This document shows positions 58,682 through 64,000 of a DNA stretch of 64,000 nt, one piece after another. Below the pieces are notes generated by a model. The model was not told the DNA's origin. It saw only the letters and a program-made list of their open reading frames with translations, and ran no database searches. Origin of the DNA: Stieleria mannarensis (GTDB taxonomy: Bacteria > Planctomycetota > Planctomycetia > Pirellulales > Pirellulaceae). The position numbers and the translations under genes were made by a program. The stretch is taken from positions 272,071 to 336,070 of the forward strand of contig NZ_JACEHH010000002.1 of assembly GCF_014154935.1 (NCBI RefSeq), read 5' to 3'. Position 1 is the first letter of the stretch. Each line of letters opens with the position of its first letter.

Positions 58682-60232
58682 TTAGGCCTGGTTTCGCATC
58701 TTTTTCAACATCTCGCGGTAGTCCACGCTCAGTTTGGGTGCGTCGTGTTCGGACGGCTGGTCGACGCGGTGCGAGGCGACTGCCGAGGCCGGTTTGCTGC
58801 CCTTGCGATCCACGTCGATGTCTTCGGTGATCCACAGCAGGTCGGTGTCATCTTGTCCGGCCGGGGATTCGTCGGCGTCGTTGGCGTCCGGTTCGTCGTA
58901 CCAGACCACGCTGGGAAAATCGCCGACCGCCTCCGATGCCGCTTCGTCCGCCAGTTCCGCAGTCGGTTCGGTGCCTGCCGATTCGATACTCGCAGCGGAG
59001 TCATCGGCATGATAGTCGGCGGCGGGTTCCATCCCCGGTTCTTCGAACACGGCTAGCGAGTCGAATTCGGTGTAGCGTGAGGCGGTGTTTTCGGACACGA
59101 ACTGGCTGAGCCCGACGATTTGTGAGTGCAGCATCGTTTCCAGGTCCGTGCCGACCGGCGCGATCGGCGCGGGCTTGGCCTGGGCGACCCCCACCTCGAT
59201 CTTCTCTTCGTCGTCGAATTCTCCGAACAGCGTGGCAGGATCGGTCGTGACCGGGGCCTCTTCGGAATCACACTCCGGTTGCGGATCGGCGTCGATGATT
59301 GCTTCGGCCGCCTCGCTCGCCGTTTCGGCCGGGTGGGTGATCGGCATCGGATCGCTCAGTTCGCCGAACTCGACGACCGAGCTTTCCATTTCGATCCGCG
59401 GTTCGTCGATCATCGGGCTGGGCAGTTGCTGCAGGCTGGCCCAGGCTTTATCGATGGTGTGTTCGTTGATCAGGGTTTCGTTGAGTTCGGCGGCGCAGTC
59501 GATCGCTTCGGTCATCAATTGATTGATCAAGCGGGGCACGCCGCGGGTGGCATGGTAAATCGCCGAGATGGCTTTGTCGGCGATGGTTTCATCGGCCGGT
59601 GCACCACAGACTTCGATCGACTGGCGGATGTATTGCCGCGCCTCGTCGCCGTTCAGCGGGTGCAGGTAGCAGCGAGCGGTGACTCGTTGGACGAAGGCTT
59701 CCAGCGAGGGCGCGGTCAGGGTTTCGTCGAGTTTGACGCCGCCGGCGACGACGGCGCTGACCATCGGCTGGCCGTCGCGCATCAAATTGGTCAGCCGTCG
59801 AATGGCTTCCAGGACATCGGCCGACAACGAAGCGGCTTCGTCGATGATCAGCACCGCGCCATGTGGCTTGGCGTCGTTGCCGCAAAGACGTTCGTGGATC
59901 ATCCATTCAAATTCATCGCGTTTTCCCGTTTGCAAGGGCACGCCGAGGCGATGGAGCAGAAAGCGATAGAACGAGGTTTCGTCGGGGATCGGTGTTTCAC
60001 CCAGAGCGATGACATCGTGCGTGGCGGCGAATTCTTTGGCCAACAATGCGCAGACAAGCGACTTGCCGGTGCCGGGCGGGCCGATCACCAGCGAGATCGC
60101 TTCACGAGCAAGAATGCTGCGTGAAACGCGGGAGAAGGTTTCCAACACCGGCCCGACCGAGACGAAACGATTGGCGGAGGGAAACGCTGGGAAGGGAGGC
60201 AAAACGAAATCGTGCTCGAAGTTCTTCATCAT
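58682..60232 (-). CDS. ExeA/GspA-like AAA+ ATPase with long acidic tail
   Basis: 516 aa from ATG 60232; GTG 60331 would add 33 residues. AAA+ domain 25-280: ISLVIGPPGTGKSLVCALLAKEF (Walker A), AVLIIDEAASLSADVLEAI (Walker B), RLTNLMRDGQPMVSAVVAG, HPLNGDEARQYIRQSIEVCG and YHATRGVPRLINQLMTEAIDCA, the pattern of ExeA-type ATPases (TniB/ExeA group). The C-terminal half is unstructured and acidic (EADPQPECDSEEAPVTTDP; DANDADESPAGQDD). ExeA works in secretion through the peptidoglycan; the tail could bind partners. Probably cotranscribed with the upstream membrane protein. Confidence 0.82.
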   Translation of the reverse strand: MMKNFEHDFVLPPFPAFPSANRFVSVGPVLETFSRVSRSILAREAISLVIGPPGTGKSLVCALLAKEFAATHDVIALGETPIPDETSFYRFLLHRLGVPLQTGKRDEFEWMIHERLCGNDAKPHGAVLIIDEAASLSADVLEAIRRLTNLMRDGQPMVSAVVAGGVKLDETLTAPSLEAFVQRVTARCYLHPLNGDEARQYIRQSIEVCGAPADETIADKAISAIYHATRGVPRLINQLMTEAIDCAAELNETLINEHTIDKAWASLQQLPSPMIDEPRIEMESSVVEFGELSDPMPITHPAETASEAAEAIIDADPQPECDSEEAPVTTDPATLFGEFDDEEKIEVGVAQAKPAPIAPVGTDLETMLHSQIVGLSQFVSENTASRYTEFDSLAVFEEPGMEPAADYHADDSAASIESAGTEPTAELADEAASEAVGDFPSVVWYDEPDANDADESPAGQDDTDLLWITEDIDVDRKGSKPASAVASHRVDQPSEHDAPKLSVDYREMLKKMRNQA

Positions 60233-60356
60233 TCGATCGTGTCCGAGAGGGTGGTGGCGGTGGGGACGCATTTGGCGAAAGCGATCCCTCCAATCGGAAT
60301 AATCGGCAGAATCTAACGCGAACGTGAGCACGATCTTCGTATTCTCGCCGATGGCA

Positions 60357-61160
60357 TCAGATCCAGACGGCCAGGGCGCTGATCATCGCCAGCACGATCA
60401 CGCCGGAGAAGGTTCCGATGCGAGCCAACACGCCGCCGGGTTGTTCGCCGAACGAGGTGTTTTTGCGGAGCGGGGCGAGTGCCAGCCAATGCATGTAGCC
60501 GCAGGCCGCCGCGATTCCGAACAGGAAGGCGCAGTGGAACGCCAGTTGGGGCCAGCTGGCCGGGGTGACCGCGTCGAAGACGATCGGGGCGCTGGCGGTC
60601 CGTGCCTCGACCGCTTCCATCGACGCCACCGCCGTGGCTTTGACGGTCGACCAGTAGGCTGAATCGGCCGCGGGTTTCGTGGCGGCGGCCGCCGGCGGTT
60701 CGGCGGGGGCGTCAAGCGGCGACGCGACCGGCTGCACATAGGCCGCCATTTGGACGGCGTCGTCGGGAACGTCCCATTCCATTTCGTAGGACGCCGTGGT
60801 GACGGTGTCGGAGATGGTGGCGGTCATCGGGGTGCGGGACGCACGTTTGACCGGTCGCGGGATCGGCTTCGCTTCGGCCGCCGCCGGTCGGCTGTTCTCG
60901 TAGAATTCGGCCACTTCCTTTTGCCACTTCGCGGTCACATAAGCCGGGTGCGACTCGGGCGTGGCCCACCGACGCAGTTTTTGTTTCAGCTCGTCCAGGC
61001 TAGGATCGTTGACCGCGATGCTGTACGTTTTCCAGCCCTGGTCGGCCATGTTGCAGCGGACGATTTGTCGCGGTGCGTCGCGTGGCCAAAGGGCCAGAGT
61101 GATAACGAACGTGGCGGCAAAGGCGAGTGCCAGGTCGACGATGTTGGATCGATCTCTCAT
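60357..61160 (-). CDS. Membrane protein of unknown function
   Basis: 267 aa, ATG 61160. One N-terminal membrane segment (IVDLALAFAATFVITLALWP) and two C-terminal ones (LAFHCAFLFGIAAACGYMHWLALAPL; GVLARIGTFSGVIVLAMISALAVWI), with a 170-residue soluble part rich in P, A and E between. No motif recognised. It lies 124 bases upstream of the ExeA-like gene on the same strand, so may be its membrane partner. Confidence 0.65.
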   Translation of the reverse strand: MRDRSNIVDLALAFAATFVITLALWPRDAPRQIVRCNMADQGWKTYSIAVNDPSLDELKQKLRRWATPESHPAYVTAKWQKEVAEFYENSRPAAAEAKPIPRPVKRASRTPMTATISDTVTTASYEMEWDVPDDAVQMAAYVQPVASPLDAPAEPPAAAATKPAADSAYWSTVKATAVASMEAVEARTASAPIVFDAVTPASWPQLAFHCAFLFGIAAACGYMHWLALAPLRKNTSFGEQPGGVLARIGTFSGVIVLAMISALAVWI

Positions 61161-61312
61161 CGCTGGGATGGCTCCGAATGGCTGTGCACGTAGGTGAAAA
61201 GGGGCTCCGTCGATGGAGCATGACGTTTTCGACTTATCGACATCGCCCGGCCGAGTGGCCAGCGGAAGTGTTGCGGTTTGTTAGGTTTGGATCGATCGCT
61301 CGGGTGGCAACT

Positions 61313-61969
61313 GTGTTTCGGACAAAAATCTGTGGAGTTCGGCTGGCCGAAGACGTTCGCGCGGTCGACCAATCGGGCGGGGACGCGATCGGGTTGAATT
61401 TTTTTCCCGACAGCGTTCGCTATGTCGATCCCGGCGACCCAGCGACCGGATCGTTGTCCGAGTTGGCCGGCCGGCTGGGGCTGCTGCGCGTCGGTGTCTT
61501 CGTCAACGAGTCGGCCGAGGAAATGGAACGGGTCGCCCGCGCGGTCGGACTGGACGCCATCCAGCTGCACGGGGACGAAAGCCTTGAGGTCGCCGCTTCG
61601 TTACGGCAAGCGGGCTGGAGTGTGTTACGAGCGATCAAGCTGCCTCGCGGGCCCTTCACTGCAGAACTGATGAGGGAGCGATCGGCGCCTTGGATCGAGA
61701 TCGGTTGTCATCTGTTGTTGGATGTGGACGCCGGCGCCGCGCACGGCGGCAGCGGCAAGACATTGGATTGGCCTTCGGTGGCGGCTTGGGCGCAGGCCAA
61801 TCCGTCGATCGGCTGGACACTCGCCGGCGGTTTGAAACCGGAAAATGTGCGGCAGGCGATCGATGCGACCGGAGCCGTCTCGGTGGACACGGCCAGCGGG
61901 GTGGAGTGCCCACGCGGCGTCAAAAACGAAGGCCGCATCCAGGCGTTCATCGCCGCGGCAAGCGGTTGA
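61313..61969 (+). CDS. trpF: Phosphoribosylanthranilate isomerase
   Basis: 218 aa from GTG 61313 (MFRTKICGVR); the enzyme family begins with this motif, so the upstream frame to 61127 is not used. Converts N-(5-phosphoribosyl)anthranilate to CdRP in tryptophan synthesis. Seen: KICGVR with the catalytic cysteine, GGDAIGLNFFPDSVRYV, RVGVFVNES, LDAIQLHGDE, LLLDVDAGAAHGGSGKTLDW with the catalytic aspartate, LAGGLKPENV, VSVDTASGVE (phosphate site). Length is right. No other trp gene is near. It is divergent from the membrane-protein gene. Confidence 0.95.
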   Translation: MFRTKICGVRLAEDVRAVDQSGGDAIGLNFFPDSVRYVDPGDPATGSLSELAGRLGLLRVGVFVNESAEEMERVARAVGLDAIQLHGDESLEVAASLRQAGWSVLRAIKLPRGPFTAELMRERSAPWIEIGCHLLLDVDAGAAHGGSGKTLDWPSVAAWAQANPSIGWTLAGGLKPENVRQAIDATGAVSVDTASGVECPRGVKNEGRIQAFIAAASG

Positions 61970-62483
61970 GCGGGGGACGCGTCAGGTGGGGGCAGAATGA
62001 TGTGGGGCAGAATGATGTGGGGCAGCGGGTTGGCGGTACGACGTCCTTTCTAGGTCATCGCGGTGAGTCCCACGGACGACCGCCCGGAAGGGCCGTCGCA
62101 CCGGGGCGTTGAGAATGGGGGCCAGCGTTGGTGTCGAGCCTTCAGGCGATTTTCCGTCGCTGCTTGGCAGCGAGGGCGACCGCCCGGAAGGGCTGTCGTA
62201 CTTGGGGCAGAGGCCTGGATCCGACTTTCTGGCGAGGCCCGGTGACCAAAAAACGATCCCTCGCTACACTACGCGGTTCAATCGAGTGGGATTTACCGGC
62301 GGGTGCCGGAGCTCGATTCGGCTGTCCTCGATGCGGTCGCCTGTGCGATCGAGTGCCCAGAGCGTGCGAGGGGACGGCCGGCAAACGCGTTCGGGGAGCG
62401 CGTGCCAGCGGGAGTCCCTGTGGTAGGTTCGTAGCCCCTCATACGTGAGTGAATTTGATTCACCACACTTTAGGAGTTTACCC
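61970..62483. other. Gene-free stretch with repeats, upstream of ahcY
   Basis: 514 bases. GGGGCAGAATGATGTG occurs twice at 61988-62025; CGACCGCCCGGAAGGGC with (C/T)GTCG appears at about 62079 and 62179. A hairpin GTGAAT-TTG-ATTCAC at about 62449-62463 lies just before the ribosome site. I looked for a SAH riboswitch and see no clear match. Confidence 0.5.
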
Positions 62484-63830
62484 GTGTCGCAAGTCGATAC
62501 CGAACGATTGCCTTACAAGGTCAAAGACATCTCGTTGGCCGAGTACGGCCGCAAAGAGATTAATCTGGCCGAAACCGAAATGCCGGGTCTGATGGCGCTG
62601 CGCGAGAAGTACGGCAAGTCCAAGCCGCTCGCCGGGGCTCGGATCGCTGGCTGCCTGCACATGACGATCCAGACCGCGGTCCTGATCGAGACGTTGATCG
62701 AGCTGGGCGCCGAGGTGACTTGGAGCAGCTGCAACATTTTCAGCACCCAGGATCACGCCGCCGCGGCGATCGCCGCCGCCGGCGTCCCCGTCTACGCTTG
62801 GAAGGGGATGACCGAGGAAGAGTTCGACTGGTGCATCGAGCAGACGTTGACGTTCCCGTCGGGCGAGAAGCTGAACATGATCTTGGACGACGGCGGTGAC
62901 TTGACCGCGATGGTCCACGATCGCTTCCCCGAGTTGTTGAAGGACATTCACGGGATCAGCGAAGAGACGACCGCCGGCATCCACCGCCTGGAAGTGCTGA
63001 ACCGGTCCGGCAAATTGCAGGTCCCGGCGATCAACGTCAACGACAGTGCGACCAAGAGCAAGTTCGACAATTTGTACGGCTGTCGCGAATCGTTGGCCGA
63101 CGGCGTCAAGCGGGCCACCGACGTGATGTTGGCCGGCAAGGTCGCCGTGGTTTGTGGCTACGGAGACGTCGGCAAGGGATGTGCCCACAGCCTGCAACGC
63201 TACGGATGTCGCGTGCTGGTGACCGAGATCGATCCGATCAATGCCTTGCAGGCGGCGATGGAAGGGTTCGAAGTGACCACGATGGAAGAGGCCTGTAAGG
63301 AAGGCCGTCTATACGTCACCACGACCGGCAACAAGGACATCATCCTGGGCGAGCACATGAAGCAAATGCCCGAGGACGCGATCTGTTGCAACATCGGCCA
63401 CTTCGACACCGAAATCGATGTGGCGTGGTTGGAGAACGAAGTCGAGCAGGGACGGGCGACCAAGGACGAAATCAAGCCGGCCGACATCGGCGCCGTCGAC
63501 CGTTACACGTTCAAGGACACCGGCCGCAGCGTGATCATCCTGGCCAAAGGCCGCCTGGTGAACCTGGGCTGCGCCACCGGTCACCCCAGTTTTGTCATGA
63601 GCACCTCGTTCACCAACCAGGTGCTGGCCCAAATGGAATTGTGGGGCAGTCGAGAAAGCAAGTCCTACAGCACCGCGGTCCACATGCTGCCCAAGCAGCT
63701 GGACGAGGAAGTCGCCCGGCTGCACCTCGGACAGCTCGGCGCCAAATTGACCCGGCTGTCCAAAGAACAGGCCGAGTACATGGGCGTCGACGTCGACGGC
63801 CCCTTCAAGCCGGATCACTACCGGTATTGA
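62484..63830 (+). CDS. ahcY: Adenosylhomocysteinase (S-adenosylhomocysteine hydrolase)
   Basis: 448 aa from GTG 62484, chosen because AGGAG lies eight bases upstream. Splits S-adenosylhomocysteine into adenosine and homocysteine, keeping methylation running. Motifs: [41 protein letters not shown], the NAD site [51 protein letters not shown] and the C-terminal FKPDHYRY that closes the neighbour subunit. Full length and highly conserved. Followed by a strong terminator. Confidence 0.97.
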   Translation: MSQVDTERLPYKVKDISLAEYGRKEINLAETEMPGLMALREKYGKSKPLAGARIAGCLHMTIQTAVLIETLIELGAEVTWSSCNIFSTQDHAAAAIAAAGVPVYAWKGMTEEEFDWCIEQTLTFPSGEKLNMILDDGGDLTAMVHDRFPELLKDIHGISEETTAGIHRLEVLNRSGKLQVPAINVNDSATKSKFDNLYGCRESLADGVKRATDVMLAGKVAVVCGYGDVGKGCAHSLQRYGCRVLVTEIDPINALQAAMEGFEVTTMEEACKEGRLYVTTTGNKDIILGEHMKQMPEDAICCNIGHFDTEIDVAWLENEVEQGRATKDEIKPADIGAVDRYTFKDTGRSVIILAKGRLVNLGCATGHPSFVMSTSFTNQVLAQMELWGSRESKSYSTAVHMLPKQLDEEVARLHLGQLGAKLTRLSKEQAEYMGVDVDGPFKPDHYRY

Positions 63831-63898
63831 TTTCGGGTTTCAAGTTCCGGGTTTCAAGTGTCAAGTTGCTCGGAACCTGAGGTTTGGAGATTCACCGA

Positions 63899-63934
63899 CT
63901 CGCCGCAGGGCCTTGCCTTGCGGCGAGTTTTTTT
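63899..63934 (+). terminator. Rho-independent terminator of ahcY
   Basis: CTCGCCGCA at 63899-63907, loop of 11, TGCGGCGAG at 63919-63927, then seven T. Confidence 0.93.
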
Positions 63935-63946
63935 ATGGGGCTGGCG

Positions 63947-64000
63947 GGGGAGTTGGGAGTTGGGAGTTGGGAGTTGGGAGTTGGGAGTTGGGAGTTGGGA
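63947..64000. repeat. 7-bp microsatellite GGGAGTT, running off the window
   Basis: GGGAGTT repeated at least six times without change up to the last base of the window. Confidence 0.95.

Noticed and set aside
61127..61312. 62-residue N-terminal extension of TrpF
   Set aside because: The family starts at FRTKICG; the extension is out of character and lies over the divergent promoter region.
62280..62483. SAH riboswitch before ahcY
   Set aside because: Known to occur before such genes, but I could not place the conserved core; only a small hairpin near the ribosome site is visible.

Overview
The window looks like a chromosome segment of a planctomycete, probably in the Pirellulaceae (Rhodopirellula/Stieleria-like). 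I infer this from two large secreted proteins with the planctomycete LEPR-XLL N-terminal motif ([22 protein letters not shown]), a Gfo/Idh/MocA oxidoreductase with a Tat signal, a sulfatase, ExeA-like and Cache-kinase proteins, large gaps between genes and many families of intergenic palindromes. No database search was possible; the genus is a guess.

Layout. 1-7.4 kb: end of a DksA/TraR-type zinc-finger protein, a CSLREA/beta-helix surface protein broken by one in-frame TAG, and a 1701-aa metalloprotease/SdrD/dockerin protein. 8.3-16.2 kb: a DUF6580-like membrane protein, a secreted planctomycete protein, msrB, an ABC ATPase, an aldehyde dehydrogenase plus LuxE-like ligase pair, and a secreted Cna-B-like protein. 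16.6-29.2 kb: oxidoreductase, sensor Ser/Thr kinase, an overlapping GH26-like hydrolase/GT2 synthase pair (exopolysaccharide), sulfatase, esterase and porin, with intergenic spaces full of two palindromic repeat families.

29.7-46.5 kb is a 16.7-kb integrated element in a tRNA-Arg(TCT) gene, bounded by 45-bp direct repeats. In order it carries a tyrosine recombinase, an excisionase-like gene behind a terminator-like hairpin, a serine recombinase, a tightly overlapping replication block (AEP-type primase, DnaB-like helicase, winged-helix-like protein, 22-bp iterons), small zinc-ribbon genes, an HK97-like major capsid protein, a ClpP-like prohead protease, a tape-measure protein, an extraordinary non-coding hairpin array, a small lipoprotein, a second tyrosine recombinase and a HEPN-like protein. 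No terminase, portal, tail or lysis gene is recognisable. It resembles a phage satellite or a stripped prophage.

The hairpin array (about 42.2-43.17 kb) is the most unusual feature. Its right half has ten copies of a 36-bp direct repeat with 35-39-bp spacers, the geometry of a CRISPR array, but eight of nine spacers clearly hold a unique perfect or near-perfect palindrome. Its left half has at least seven further unrelated hairpins at a pitch of about 25 bp with no repeat between them. There are no cas genes.

46.5-64 kb returns to chromosomal genes: a small membrane protein, a small transcription unit with a perfect 16S-tail match and its own terminator, a histidine kinase/sigma-54 response-regulator pair, two membrane proteins, a proline-rich secreted protein, a CTP-type protease, a polyprenyl-phosphate mannosyltransferase-like enzyme, an ExeA-like ATPase, trpF and ahcY with a strong terminator.
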